Of a stretch of 64,000 bases of DNA, positions 1 through 8,594 are shown in pieces. The first letter of the stretch is position 1, and the number at the start of each line of letters is the position of its first letter. The notes below the pieces were generated by a model, which searched no databases, was not told where the DNA came from, and saw only the letters and a program-made list of their open reading frames with translations. Source of the DNA: Lactiplantibacillus xiangfangensis (GTDB lineage: Bacteria > Bacillota > Bacilli > Lactobacillales > Lactobacillaceae); assembly GCF_001438845.1 (NCBI RefSeq), contig NZ_JQCL01000035.1, positions 1 through 64,000 on the forward strand. The letters are read 5' to 3'. The position numbers were made by a program, and so were the translations under genes.

Positions 1-489
1 TTTGTTCAGTTTTCAAAGGTCTAATTCGTTACGTTAATTCCTTAACGCAACTTAATAATCATAACATCTTAAGTTTTTCATGTCAACATCTTTTTTTCAA
101 GAAGCAACAATCTCAATTGTCATGGCTGTCGTTGTGACAACAAAAACTATCTTACCAATTACGAAACATCTTGTCAATAACTTTTAAAAGTTATTTTGGA
201 TTATCCTAAATTAAGTGTTCAAGCTTGCTGGTTATCGCAGCAACAGCATTTACTAATTTACCAGTCTTCTCCCCCACTTGCAACCCTTAATTACTAATAA
301 CCTCAAAAAATTCTACTAAGCCGCCTTTCCCCACCTGCCGCTACACCAAGAATATTGCACTGCGCCGTCTGAATTATTCTAACTCCAATGAACCTACTAA
401 CCTAAGTTCACATAGTTTAGTTTCAAACTTAGGCATAATTAATTTCGTTTTCTTCTATATATAGTACTTAATTTCCGTCACCTGATGCT
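1..489. other. AT-rich intergenic stretch, no gene seen
   Basis: No open reading frame with a credible ribosome-binding site and no strong hairpin was found before the adhE terminator. The sequence is AT-rich and interrupted by stops in all frames. It may be the tail of an intergenic region whose other gene lies outside the window. Confidence 0.5.
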
Positions 490-551
490 AAAACTAAAGC
501 CCCCAAGGAAACGATGACAGTTCATCGTTCCCCTGAGGGCTCTAGTTTTAA
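490..551 (-). terminator. Rho-independent terminator of adhE
   Basis: An inverted repeat (498-541) with arms AGCCCYCAGGGGAACGAT-like on each side of a short loop lies just after the adhE stop codon on the minus strand and runs into a T-rich stretch. The flanks AAACTAAAG and CTCTAGTTT are partly symmetrical, so it may work in both directions. Confidence 0.8.
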
Positions 552-578
552 AATGGAAGACTTAATTTAACGGCACGA

Positions 579-3185
579 TTATTTTTCAGTTCCTTGGCCA
601 TCCCATTCGCGTTCCAAAATAGTCTTCAGTTCGCTAATAAGCGGTTCCCGTGGGTTAGCAGTCGTGCATTGATCTTCATAAGCTAATTCTGCTAAATGGT
701 CAACGGATTCGTCAAAGTGCTTCTTTTCAACGCGGTTAGCCTTGAGTGACAAAGTAACATCCATTGAATGTGCTAAGTCGATGAAGGCCTTAACCAAGCT
801 TTCCTTGAGTTCTTCGTCAGTCTTACCTGGGAAGCCAAGCGCCCGGGCAATATCCGCGTAGTCCTTCAAAGCAGTGTTGTGGTTGTACTTAGGCCACATT
901 GCTAGCTTAGTTGGGATTTCGGCATTGTAACGAACAACTTGTGGGTAAGTGATCGCAATGGCTAACCCATGAGGTAAGTTGAATTCCCCACCAAGTTTGT
1001 GCGCAATTGAGTGGTTAATTCCCAAGAAGGCGTTCGCAAAAGCCATCCCGGCTAACGTTGATGCGTTGTGCATCTTCTCGCGGGCGTGCTTGTCGCCATC
1101 GTAAGATGCTTTCAAGTACTTGAAGGCTAACTTCAAAGCTTGAATTGACCAGCCACGGGTGTAATCCGAAGCCATCGTTGAAACGTATGATTCTGTGGCG
1201 TGGGTAATGACATCCAGCCCAGTCCAAGCAGTCGTCCGCGCCGGAACCGTTTCAACAAATTGTGGGTCAATGATCGCAACGTCTGGTTGCATTGCGTAGT
1301 CAGTGATTGGGTACTTAACGTGGGTTTGTGAGTCGGTAATAACCGCATATGGCGTTACTTCAGACCCAGTCCCAGAAGTCGTTGGAATCCCAATGTAAGT
1401 TACCTTGTTAGGTACGGGTACTTTGTAAGCACGTTTCCGGATATCCAAGAACTTTTGCTTTGCACCTAAGAAGGATGTTTCTGGATGTTCATAGAAGAGC
1501 CACATCCCTTTAGCAGCATCCATTGCGGACCCACCACCAAGGGCAATAATCGTATCTGGTTCGAAGGTCTTCATCCGAGCAACACCTTTGTAAACCGTGT
1601 CTGAAGATGGGTTTGGTTCAACTTCAGAGAAGATATCGATGTCAACGGGTTCTTTCCGCTTGTTCAAGACAGCTGTTACCCGGTCAGCATACCCAAATTT
1701 GACCATCCCAGGGTCACAAACTAGGAAAACTTTTTTGATACCAGCCATCGTTTCCAAGTAACGGAGGGAGTTCCGCTCAAAATAGACCTTGGGAGGCATC
1801 TTTACCCATTGCATATTGTTCCGACGCTTCGCAACCGTTTTGATATTGATTAAGTCGGTATCTGTAACGTTATGAGAAATCGAGTTACCACCGTATGAAC
1901 CTGTCCCTAACGTCAATGATGGTTTCATGTTGTTGTAGATGTTACCAATCCCACCAACGGCAGAAGGTGTGTTGACTAAGATCCGGCAAGCAGGCATTTC
2001 AAGGCCAAATTGTTTGATCAATTCGTCATCCTTAGTGTGAATCCCAGCAGTATGGCCTAAACCACCATAATGTAGTAATTCGTTAGCCCGCTTGAAGGCT
2101 GCTTCATGAGAAGTTGCTTTGTAGACCGTCAATACTGGTGATAATTTTTCACCTGATAATGGATGTTTAACCCCAACACCATCAATTTCAGCTAAAAGCA
2201 CCCGCGCGTTCTTGTCGACATCTTTTAAGCCGGCCATCTGGGCTATTTCATAAGCAGATTTCCCTGCGACTGGGCCCCGAACCGTGTGACGGTTAGGATC
2301 AATAACAGCATCACTCAATGCTTGCACGTCTTTGCTCTTAACTAAGTAGCAGCCTAAGCGTTTGAATTCCGCCATCACGTCAGCGTAGATTTCTTTGTCA
2401 ATAATGGCACTGTTTTCAGAAGCACAAACCATCCCATTATCGAAAGTCTTTGAAAGAACAATGTCGTTGACAGCTTGTTTGATATCAGCAGTCTTTTCAA
2501 TATAAGTAGGGCCGTTACCAGGACCAACACCTAAGGCTGGTTTACCTGATGAGTATGCGGCTGTAACCATGCTTGGGCCACCAGTAGCTAAAATCGTGGC
2601 AACGTCAGGATGGTGCATCAAATCGTTAGTTGCTTCAATGCTTGGGTGTTCGATGAACAGAACGGCATCGGCAGGGCCACCAGCAGCGGCGATTGCGGTT
2701 TGAATCACCCGGGCCGTTTCAGCACAACTCTTTTGTGCTTGTGGGTGGAACCCGAAGACGATCGTATTACGTCCCTTTAATGAAATCAAAGTTTTGAAAA
2801 CGACCGTTGAAGTTGGGTTGGTTACTGGGGTAACCCCGGCAACGATCCCGACTGGTTCGGCAATCGTCATCAATTGCTTTTCATCGTCATCTTCTAAGAT
2901 TCCAACGGTCTTATCATGACGGATGCTATTCCAAATGTATTCGCTTGCATAAATATTTTTAATGGCTTTGTCTTCAACCACACCACGCTTGGTTTCTTCA
3001 ACGGCCATCTTGGCTAATTTCATATGATTATCCAAAGCAGCTACAGCTACTTTTTCACATAATTCATCAATTTGTTCCTGGGAGTATGATTTTAATTCAG
3101 CTAACGCCTTTTTTGAACGAGCAATGAGGTCATTAACTTCATTCGTGTTTTTGTCGGTTTTGGTTGTTTCTGTGGCTTTCATCAT
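579..3185 (-). CDS. adhE: Bifunctional acetaldehyde-CoA/alcohol dehydrogenase
   Basis: Reduces acetyl-CoA to acetaldehyde and then to ethanol, regenerating NAD in heterofermentative metabolism; cytosolic and known to form spirosomes in the family. The first half (about residues 1-440) is a CoA-acylating aldehyde dehydrogenase with the catalytic cysteine in GMVCASENS. The second half is an iron-dependent alcohol dehydrogenase with GGGSAMDAAK, TTSGTGSEVTPY and HSIAHKLGG. At 868 residues it has full family length. I chose the ATG at 3185 because GGAGG lies about 10 bases upstream; the frame stays open to an ATG at 3206 that has no such site. It is monocistronic, with its own terminator and a promoter carrying a Rex-like box. 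Confidence 0.97.
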   Translation of the reverse strand: MMKATETTKTDKNTNEVNDLIARSKKALAELKSYSQEQIDELCEKVAVAALDNHMKLAKMAVEETKRGVVEDKAIKNIYASEYIWNSIRHDKTVGILEDDDEKQLMTIAEPVGIVAGVTPVTNPTSTVVFKTLISLKGRNTIVFGFHPQAQKSCAETARVIQTAIAAAGGPADAVLFIEHPSIEATNDLMHHPDVATILATGGPSMVTAAYSSGKPALGVGPGNGPTYIEKTADIKQAVNDIVLSKTFDNGMVCASENSAIIDKEIYADVMAEFKRLGCYLVKSKDVQALSDAVIDPNRHTVRGPVAGKSAYEIAQMAGLKDVDKNARVLLAEIDGVGVKHPLSGEKLSPVLTVYKATSHEAAFKRANELLHYGGLGHTAGIHTKDDELIKQFGLEMPACRILVNTPSAVGGIGNIYNNMKPSLTLGTGSYGGNSISHNVTDTDLINIKTVAKRRNNMQWVKMPPKVYFERNSLRYLETMAGIKKVFLVCDPGMVKFGYADRVTAVLNKRKEPVDIDIFSEVEPNPSSDTVYKGVARMKTFEPDTIIALGGGSAMDAAKGMWLFYEHPETSFLGAKQKFLDIRKRAYKVPVPNKVTYIGIPTTSGTGSEVTPYAVITDSQTHVKYPITDYAMQPDVAIIDPQFVETVPARTTAWTGLDVITHATESYVSTMASDYTRGWSIQALKLAFKYLKASYDGDKHAREKMHNASTLAGMAFANAFLGINHSIAHKLGGEFNLPHGLAIAITYPQVVRYNAEIPTKLAMWPKYNHNTALKDYADIARALGFPGKTDEELKESLVKAFIDLAHSMDVTLSLKANRVEKKHFDESVDHLAELAYEDQCTTANPREPLISELKTILEREWDGQGTEK

Positions 3186-3233
3186 AAATCTGTTCCTCCA
3201 TTTCAATTCCTTGTGAATTATTTTACAATCTTT

Positions 3234-3264
3234 ATTATAGGCGACCTTGTTAAAAAATCAACAA
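3234..3264 (-). promoter_or_regulatory. adhE promoter with possible Rex-like operator
   Basis: On the minus strand TTGATT (3256-3261) and TATAAT (3234-3239) are 16 bases apart upstream of adhE. The -35 is embedded in an imperfect palindrome (3247-3264, TTGTT...AACAA arms) resembling the TTGTG-N8-CACAA pattern bound by the NADH sensor Rex, a usual regulator of adhE in Firmicutes. The match is partial, so Rex control is inference. Confidence 0.5.
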
Positions 3265-3477
3265 GAAATTTAAAATTTATTGCCACCAGTTGTCGTCTGT
3301 AGCCCACATCGCCCTATTTAAAGGCGTTTTAGATTTTTAAAATAACTAAATAACAAGCTCAATCATGCACAACGGCTGCTAAACGAAATATTAAATTAAC
3401 TTAATATTCCTAGTACTTTTGACACAAAGTCACGTTAATTACTGATAGCGTTGCTACTATGAGACAATCTAAGCGAC
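3265..3477. other. Intergenic, nothing recognised
   Basis: Between the adhE promoter and the terminator of the stress-protein gene I see no gene, RNA or strong structure. Confidence 0.4.
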
Positions 3478-3526
3478 AAAAAAGACTGTTCAGAAATTTT
3501 TGGATTTCTGAACAGTCTTTTTTTAT
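3478..3526. terminator. Terminator, mainly for the universal stress gene
   Basis: A near-perfect inverted repeat (arms AAAGACTGTTCAGAAA) with T-runs on either side lies just past the stop of the minus-strand stress-protein gene. The symmetry suggests it works on both strands. Confidence 0.85.
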
Positions 3527-3548
3527 TATTTTAACTCAATATCGCTGT

Positions 3549-4010
3549 TTATCGCACCACAATAACCGAGATTGGGGCTTTACGTGCTAACCGTGGGCCA
3601 ATCGCACCCGCAATTTTCGAATGGGCAAACTGGGTATCCGCCCCCGTCACTAACAGATCAGGTTTGAATTCTGGAATCACCCGGTCCAAGATAACGTCAT
3701 CCACGTCGCCGCCTTCATAAACTAAGGGTTCAACGTGGGCCACGCCTTCCGCCTCAGCCATTTTGACGTATTCCGCCACGACGTCTTCAACGTGGTGACG
3801 CTTTGCCTGAATTTTAGATGGCGTCAGTGAATCAAAAATATTGATATCTTCGCTTTCCATTACTGAGCAAATCCCCATCGGCACCGCATAATCACGCGCC
3901 AACGTGGTGGCATAACGAAACGCCCGCTCAGATGACGTGTTGTCATCCTCGTCAACGGTCAATAGTATCCGCCGATAGATTAGTGGGTCACTCATGCTTT
4001 TGCTATCCAT
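3549..4010 (-). CDS. UspA-family universal stress protein
   Basis: A 153-residue single-domain universal stress protein of the alpha/beta nucleotide-binding fold. The N-terminal strand YRRILLTVDEDD, the segment TERAFRYATTLAR-like in the first helix, and the C-terminal strand PISVIVVR fit the family. The glycine-rich ATP motif is degenerate (GADTQFAHSKIAGAIGPR), so ATP binding is uncertain. It reads toward adhE as a separate unit with its own terminator. The start is supported by GGAG about 9 bases upstream. The precise role is unknown; such proteins often respond to acid, starvation or phenolic stress. Confidence 0.85.
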   Translation of the reverse strand: MDSKSMSDPLIYRRILLTVDEDDNTSSERAFRYATTLARDYAVPMGICSVMESEDINIFDSLTPSKIQAKRHHVEDVVAEYVKMAEAEGVAHVEPLVYEGGDVDDVILDRVIPEFKPDLLVTGADTQFAHSKIAGAIGPRLARKAPISVIVVR

Positions 4011-4087
4011 AGAATTAACGCTCCTTAATTGACTTGAATTAGTCTGATTATCGCTATTATAACGCTTTCCTCAACTTGAGACCGCAA

Positions 4088-4639
4088 CTATTGTTCTGCC
4101 GGGAGCGCTGCTAGAGTCTGCTTAAGCCACGTCACGTAGTAGTTTTCCCGGCCAATCGCGTGTTGCAAGATTAAATAGTGTCCGTAGTGTGCCTCAATCA
4201 ATGCTTTGTCTGGGAAGACGACCGTCATCCGTTGCCGCAAATGAACCAATTTATCCGTGTGTAACCGAAGCTGCTCTTGAATCATCATTGGTAACCGCGG
4301 ATCACGGTTCGAATGAATAAAGTAGAGCTTCAAAATAAATTCGTCCTTAGTTGCGGTCAAATCGGGGGTCCCGACCGTGATCCACTGGCGCAATAGCTCC
4401 GCACCCGTGGCCGTCACGTGGTACAGCTTCTTTTCCAGCTTGGCTCCACTCACCGTAATTTCGTGGGTGACGTAGCCCTGCTCCTCCAACCGTTTGAGTT
4501 GCGGATAGATTTGACTATGCTGAGCCTGCCAGAACTCACCAATTTCAGTATCAAACGCCTTGGTTAGGTCGTAGCCCGTCAACGGCTGCTGGTTAAGTAG
4601 CCCCAAAATAATAAACTGGAGTTTGTTTTTTTGTGCCAT
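4088..4639 (-). CDS. padR: PadR-family repressor of phenolic acid decarboxylase
   Basis: A 183-residue PadR regulator: N-terminal winged helix (about residues 5-80, with LGLLNQQPLTGYDL and QIYPQLKRLEEQGYV) and a C-terminal helical dimerisation domain. In this family phenolic acids such as p-coumarate relieve repression of the divergent decarboxylase gene. The frame is open to 4669, but GGGGG lies about 8 bases before the ATG at 4639, so that start is preferred. It is divergent from padC, with a shared 240-base control region containing a recognisable operator. Family and target are well supported by context. Confidence 0.92.
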   Translation of the reverse strand: MAQKNKLQFIILGLLNQQPLTGYDLTKAFDTEIGEFWQAQHSQIYPQLKRLEEQGYVTHEITVSGAKLEKKLYHVTATGAELLRQWITVGTPDLTATKDEFILKLYFIHSNRDPRLPMMIQEQLRLHTDKLVHLRQRMTVVFPDKALIEAHYGHYLILQHAIGRENYYVTWLKQTLAALPAEQ

Positions 4640-4777
4640 CAAAAGCCCCCCTTTGCACTCAGTATACACTCAAAACCACTCATAAGGGACATGTTTAGAA
4701 TTACTGAATATTCACCCCGTTAACGCACCTAACTAAGTACGCTCATCCCCGTCTTAGCGCTTAAAATTACTTTTAGC

Positions 4778-4840
4778 TTGACGTTTGCCAGTCAGCGCGT
4801 TAGACTAATCACATCGTTAAATACATGTAATTATTTACAC
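4778..4840 (+). promoter_or_regulatory. padC promoter and PadR operator
   Basis: TTGACG (4778-4783) and TAGACT (4801-4806) are exactly 17 bases apart and face padC. Downstream at 4825-4840 is ATGT-N8-ACAC, one base off the known PadR box ATGT-N8-ACAT. Bound repressor would sit just after the likely transcription start and block elongation or clearance. Confidence 0.7.
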
Positions 4841-4878
4841 GTTAAAAATAACATAATTTGAGAAAGCAGGCTATCTAC

Positions 4879-5415
4879 ATGACAAAAACATTTAAAACTC
4901 TCGACGACTTCTTAGGCACCCACTTTATTTACACTTACGACAACGGTTGGGAATACGAATGGTACGCTAAAAATGACCATACCGTTGATTACCGAATTCA
5001 CGGCGGTATGGTTGCCGGTCGCTGGGTCAAGGATCAGGAAGCAAACATTGTCATGCTCACCGAAGGTATTTACAAAGTTGCTTGGACTGAGCCAACTGGG
5101 ACCGACGTTGCCTTAGATTTCTTACCAAACGAAAATAAGGTTAACGGGACCATCTTCTTCCCTAAATGGGTTCAAGAACATCCTGAGATTACCGTGACTT
5201 TCCAAAACGACCATATCGACGTCATGGAAGCCGCACGTGAAAAGTACGCCACTTATCCAAAATTAGTTGTCCCTGAATTTGCAACCATCACTTACGCTGG
5301 TGACGCGGGTCAAAATAACGATGACGTCATCGCAGAAGCCCCATATGAAGGTTTACCCGATGACATCCGTAACGGCAAGTACTTCGACCAAAACTATCAC
5401 CGTTTAAACAAATAA
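4879..5415 (+). CDS. padC: Phenolic acid (p-coumarate/ferulate) decarboxylase
   Basis: Non-oxidative, cofactor-free decarboxylation of p-coumaric, ferulic and caffeic acids to vinyl phenols; detoxifies plant phenolics. The 178-residue beta-barrel protein has the family's N-terminal signature ([21 protein letters not shown]) in parts, with conserved Tyr, Arg and Glu of the active site visible in YRIHGG and AGRWV. The ATG at 4879 is preferred over an in-frame TTG at 4858 because it matches family length. It is followed by a strong terminator and divergent from padR. The gene is called padA or pdc in L. plantarum. Confidence 0.95.
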   Translation: MTKTFKTLDDFLGTHFIYTYDNGWEYEWYAKNDHTVDYRIHGGMVAGRWVKDQEANIVMLTEGIYKVAWTEPTGTDVALDFLPNENKVNGTIFFPKWVQEHPEITVTFQNDHIDVMEAAREKYATYPKLVVPEFATITYAGDAGQNNDDVIAEAPYEGLPDDIRNGKYFDQNYHRLNK

Positions 5416-5471
5416 AACCTTACTATAGAAACAACCGGTACAGTTCAACCGGTTAAAATAGTAACTATTAT

Positions 5472-5527
5472 CAAAACAAGCCTTACTAGCAATGATTTTA
5501 ATCACTGTTAGTAAGGCTTGTTTTGGC
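5472..5527. terminator. Bidirectional terminator between padC and the hydratase gene
   Basis: A long inverted repeat with arms CAAAACAAGCCTTACTA and its complement encloses ATGATTTTAATCACT. A-runs and T-runs flank it on both strands, so it can end padC and the convergent hydratase transcript. Confidence 0.88.
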
Positions 5528-5556
5528 TTCAATTCATTTTATTAGTAGCGTGCGAA

Positions 5557-5572
5557 TGTTTCACGTGAAACA
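5557..5572. other. parS site (ParB/Spo0J binding)
   Basis: TGTTTCACGTGAAACA is a perfect 16-bp palindrome matching the bacterial parS consensus. It is intergenic, about 13 kb from dnaA on the left side. ParB loads here and spreads to organise and segregate the origin region. The parA/parB genes are not in this window. Confidence 0.9.
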
Positions 5573-5584
5573 TTCCATACACCT

Positions 5585-6388
5585 TTAATCGGCCGTTACG
5601 TCCAACTGAACGTTACCGAGTTCATGGTCAAAGTCCGCTTGCCAGTGTCCCGTCGTTAAATGTGGTGGTAGCACGAAGGTCCCTGAAGAAACCCGCTGAC
5701 CAGCCGTCACCGCTTTGCCCTGAGCATCTAATTTCGAGACTAACCACTGTAAGGACTTCAGCGGGTTACCTAACACCTCACTCGCCGCGCCATCGACCAG
5801 CTTCTCACCGTCATGCCACAGTGTGCAGTGTGGCGTCGCAACGTCTTCGACTGAACTAAAACGTTGATCCGTGTCTAGTTCGGTGCCATAAACGACTAAG
5901 CCCCCGACCGCGGCATCCGCCACAACCAAATTTTTGGCTAAGTCTGGGAACCAGTCAGCAAACCGTGAGTCCGGTAATTCTAAGCCCGGTGCAACCGTTG
6001 TTTTATGCCATAAGTCTTCCAGACTATCCGTCGCAGCTAATTTCTCTTTAGCCTTAAAGACCAATTCAACTTCCACTAGTGGTGACATCATTGCCCCTTG
6101 GCGTACTGTCGCCGGCGCTGCTAAGAAGTGATTCGCAACCTGGGCCCCGTACAGTGGCGAATCGGCATCAAACATCTTTTGCGTCGTCGCACTCGTCAAT
6201 GAGACTTTGTACCCGCCAACGGGTTGATTTTTTAAGGTCGTTAGTTCCGCTTGCACTCGGTAAGCCGCGTCTTCACCCGCGAGTTGCGTCGTGAAATCAT
6301 TCGCGTTAAGCGCGTGTTTTGTCTGATACGCATTAAAAAGTTGTTGTGCTAATTGGTTTTCCGTTTCAGTCATTGTGGTAGTTGTCAT
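5585..6388 (-). CDS. 2-keto-4-pentenoate hydratase-like protein (FAH family)
   Basis: A 267-residue member of the MhpD/HpcG branch of fumarylacetoacetate-hydrolase-fold enzymes, which hydrate 2-oxo-dienoates in aromatic catabolism. Visible features are GGYKVSLTS near residue 60, the metal-binding VEVELVFKAKE near residue 105 and SGTFVLPPH near the C-terminus. No other meta-cleavage gene is nearby, so the true substrate is unknown; placement next to padC suggests a link to phenolic acids, which is inference. GGAGG precedes the ATG at 6388. Far upstream lie a T-box leader and a short reading frame, so expression may depend on tRNA charging. Confidence 0.82.
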   Translation of the reverse strand: MTTTTMTETENQLAQQLFNAYQTKHALNANDFTTQLAGEDAAYRVQAELTTLKNQPVGGYKVSLTSATTQKMFDADSPLYGAQVANHFLAAPATVRQGAMMSPLVEVELVFKAKEKLAATDSLEDLWHKTTVAPGLELPDSRFADWFPDLAKNLVVADAAVGGLVVYGTELDTDQRFSSVEDVATPHCTLWHDGEKLVDGAASEVLGNPLKSLQWLVSKLDAQGKAVTAGQRVSSGTFVLPPHLTTGHWQADFDHELGNVQLDVTAD

Positions 6389-6402
6389 AAGCTATTCCTC
6401 CG

Positions 6403-6526
6403 TATGTGTATGTTTTGTCCAATTGCTACTATGTGTTACTGCTATGTGTCGCATGAATTGCGCTTGTTTCTCAATATGTGTTTTGTGACTTCATTATGTG
6501 TTAACGTTCGGTACTAAACTATGTGT
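6403..6526. repeat. Six dispersed copies of TATGTGT
   Basis: TATGTGT occurs at 6403, 6430, 6443, 6475, 6495 and 6520, all in the same orientation, within 124 bases between the hydratase start and a short reading frame. The spacing (27, 13, 32, 20, 25) is irregular. Such clustering suggests protein-binding sites or a decayed tandem repeat; the function is unknown. Confidence 0.6.
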
Positions 6527-6536
6527 TGAATCAATC

Positions 6537-6635
6537 TTACGCAACCATCTCGAGGATGGTTCTTCCTAAAACGCGGCTAGTCATCGTTGCCCACACTTGT
6601 CGATCACTAGCCACCTGAATGTCCGATTTCATCAT
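6537..6635 (-). CDS. Possible 32-residue peptide behind the T-box leader
   Basis: The first reading frame after the T-box terminator on the minus strand starts with two ATG codons (6635, 6632) preceded by GGTGGTGAGG. It encodes a 32-residue peptide beginning MMKSDIQVASDRQVWATMTS and ending in LEMVA. No family is recognised. It could be a genuine small protein, a translated regulatory peptide, or the remnant of a lost T-box-controlled gene. The good Shine-Dalgarno site supports translation; lack of homology knowledge keeps confidence moderate. Confidence 0.45.
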   Translation of the reverse strand: MMKSDIQVASDRQVWATMTSRVLGRTILEMVA

Positions 6636-6654
6636 CCTCACCACCTTTAAATTC

Positions 6655-6945
6655 AATCAAAAAAACGTCCTTTAACTAACTCATTCGAGTCAATTAAAGG
6701 ACGTTTTAAACGGGGTACCACCTTTATTCGTGCTTGCTTCACAACAAGCACCTCAACGTACGGCACAAATGCGCGATACGCCGGTATACTAATGGGTACC
6801 ATCCAGCGTCTTCTCCAACCAATCTTCGAGACGCAACTCCGAGGTGATCCGTACCAAGTTGTCTTGACTGCCTTTCACCAATCCGCAGCTCGCTGACTAA
6901 CAATCTTAATACCGTTCCTCATCACAGTTTTTAATCTAAATTTAA
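6655..6945 (-). promoter_or_regulatory. T-box riboswitch leader (tRNA-sensing)
   Basis: The minus strand carries a Stem I distal region resembling family members (AGCGAGCTGCGGATTGGTG near 6880), then the T-box sequence AAAGGTGGTACCCCG (GGTGGTACC at 6714-6722), then a terminator hairpin (6662-6708, arms AAAACGTCCTTTAA) and a T-run. The likely specifier lies in ATCACCTCGGAGTTG near 6846; by analogy with other leaders I read ATC (Ile), but I have not modelled the specifier loop. The downstream genes are a short peptide and a hydratase, not an obvious amino-acid gene. Confidence 0.82.
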
Positions 6946-7022
6946 TTAATGTTTAGAGCTTAATCCTGGATTAGCGGGATGTCAACTCAAAAATTAAAAA
7001 AAGATTAGATTTTTTATCACCC

Positions 7023-7496
7023 TTATTCTGGATGTGCTTCTAAATCGACAAGTGCGATATATTGATCGACCCTGGTATCGCGTAACGTGTAATTTGGCGG
7101 CAACGCATTCCGGTCCGCCTTAACAATTTGAAAGCCAACCTGGTCGTAAAATTTTAACGCGGGTTCGTTAGCCATGACGCACTTTAAGGTTAATGGTTCG
7201 GTCGCATATTGGCGCATCTCTTCTAATAAACTTTCGCCCACCTTCAAGTGCCGAAAATCCGGTGCTACGAATAGGAGGTGAATAAAGTTAGCTAATCGGT
7301 ATAGCGAACAAAAACCAGCGCGTTGGCCATTTACCCACGCAACCAGCACAAATTCGCCGCGACTATCATGTTCGAAGTCTTTCAGTTGCGGTGAGACGAC
7401 CCACGGAAAATCTTGCTGACGGTCAATCAAGTAGATTTGTGCCAACGCTGCTTGGTCCGCTGCCGTCGCCGCCTTGATTTCAACTTTTGCTGTCAT
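7023..7496 (-). CDS. GNAT-family N-acetyltransferase
   Basis: About 157 residues with the GNAT fold: central strands FVLVAWVNGQRAGFCSLY and FIHLLFVAPDFRHLKVGESLLEEM, where the acetyl-CoA loop is a relaxed HLKVGE variant, then a C-terminal ALKFYDQVGFQIV segment typical of the family. The substrate is unknown. GGGAAGGG lies about 6 bases before the ATG at 7496; an ATG two codons earlier (7502) is too close to that site. It is a single gene between the T-box leader and degV. Confidence 0.82.
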   Translation of the reverse strand: MTAKVEIKAATAADQAALAQIYLIDRQQDFPWVVSPQLKDFEHDSRGEFVLVAWVNGQRAGFCSLYRLANFIHLLFVAPDFRHLKVGESLLEEMRQYATEPLTLKCVMANEPALKFYDQVGFQIVKADRNALPPNYTLRDTRVDQYIALVDLEAHPE

Positions 7497-7652
7497 GTGC
7501 ATCCCTTCCCCAATTTTAGTTGTTCTTATTATGCCGGTTCTTGTTTTTAATTACAATCCTCACGGGCCCCACTGCCGGCGTCCGTGCTAGATTCGCAAGG
7601 TCACAAGCGGTATAATACTACTTAATTCTTTCACAACGAAAGTGGGGTAACC

Positions 7653-8531
7653 ATGAAAACCGCAATTGTTACGGATAGTGCCAGCTACTTATCAACTGCT
7701 GACATCCAAAAGTACAACATTCACGTCGTTCCGATCACGGTCATTTTCGGGAAACAAACTTATTTAGAAAACGTTGAAATCACATCCAAACAGTTCTACG
7801 AACGGATGCGGACGACACCGGAGCTACCGACGACGACGCAGATTACCCTCGGGCAAATGCAAACAATGTATGATCAATTAGCAGCGGAAGGGTACGACGC
7901 AGTCATTAGCATCCACCTTTCCTCTGGAATCACGAGTTTCATTACCAACCTTGAGAGCTACTTGCCCAATGTCACTAATATTCGCGTTTACCCGTTTGAT
8001 TCAAAAATCACAGCGGCTGGTGAAGCTTACATGGTCCTACTGGCTGCAAAGTTAATCGCTGCCGGATATACGCCTGAACAAGTTCTTGACCAACTAGTAA
8101 ATATCCGGGATACAACCCAAGTTTACTTCGTCGTTGATAACCTTAGCCACCTCGTTCGAACCGGCCGTTTATCCAATGCATCCGGCCTCGTTGGTAACTT
8201 GCTCCGCATTAAACCCGTGTTAACTTTTGAGGACGGCAAAATCGTCGCCATTGAAAAGGAACGGACCATGCGCCGCGCCTACGCTGCCATCAAAGCAAAG
8301 CTCGCTGCAGCAATCGAAGCTGCGGATTACCCCCTCCGAGTCACTATCGAAAACGGGAATAATCCCAAGTTACAGGCTGAATGGACCGCTGATTTAACAG
8401 CGTCCTTCCCCGACTTAACCATTGACGAAGGTGAAATTGGCCCAGTGGTCGGCGTCCACGTTGGTGAGGGCGTGATGGGTCTCATCTGGGCAAAAGACTG
8501 GGAAAAGTGGCCCCTCGACAAAATTAACTAA
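7653..8531 (+). CDS. DegV-family fatty-acid-binding protein
   Basis: A 292-residue DegV/FakB-type protein. Family hallmarks are the N-terminal AIVTDSASYLS, a central SSGITSF that binds the lipid carboxylate, and GRLSNASGLVGNLLRIKPVL. FakB proteins present fatty acids to the kinase FakA for phospholipid synthesis. A TATAAT at 7611 and GTGGGG before the ATG support the start. A shared terminator separates it from the convergent regulator gene. Which fatty acid it binds cannot be read from sequence. Confidence 0.88.
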   Translation: MKTAIVTDSASYLSTADIQKYNIHVVPITVIFGKQTYLENVEITSKQFYERMRTTPELPTTTQITLGQMQTMYDQLAAEGYDAVISIHLSSGITSFITNLESYLPNVTNIRVYPFDSKITAAGEAYMVLLAAKLIAAGYTPEQVLDQLVNIRDTTQVYFVVDNLSHLVRTGRLSNASGLVGNLLRIKPVLTFEDGKIVAIEKERTMRRAYAAIKAKLAAAIEAADYPLRVTIENGNNPKLQAEWTADLTASFPDLTIDEGEIGPVVGVHVGEGVMGLIWAKDWEKWPLDKIN

Positions 8532-8548
8532 TCATTTAATATCATCAT

Positions 8549-8594
8549 AAAAGGGAACCATCCGCAGTACGTGACTGTGGTGGCTCCCTTTTTA
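8549..8594. terminator. Bidirectional terminator after degV
   Basis: Imperfect hairpin with arms AAAAGGGA..CCGCAGT and ACTG..TCCCTTTTT, placed between two convergent genes. A-run and T-run ends allow use on both strands. Confidence 0.8.
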
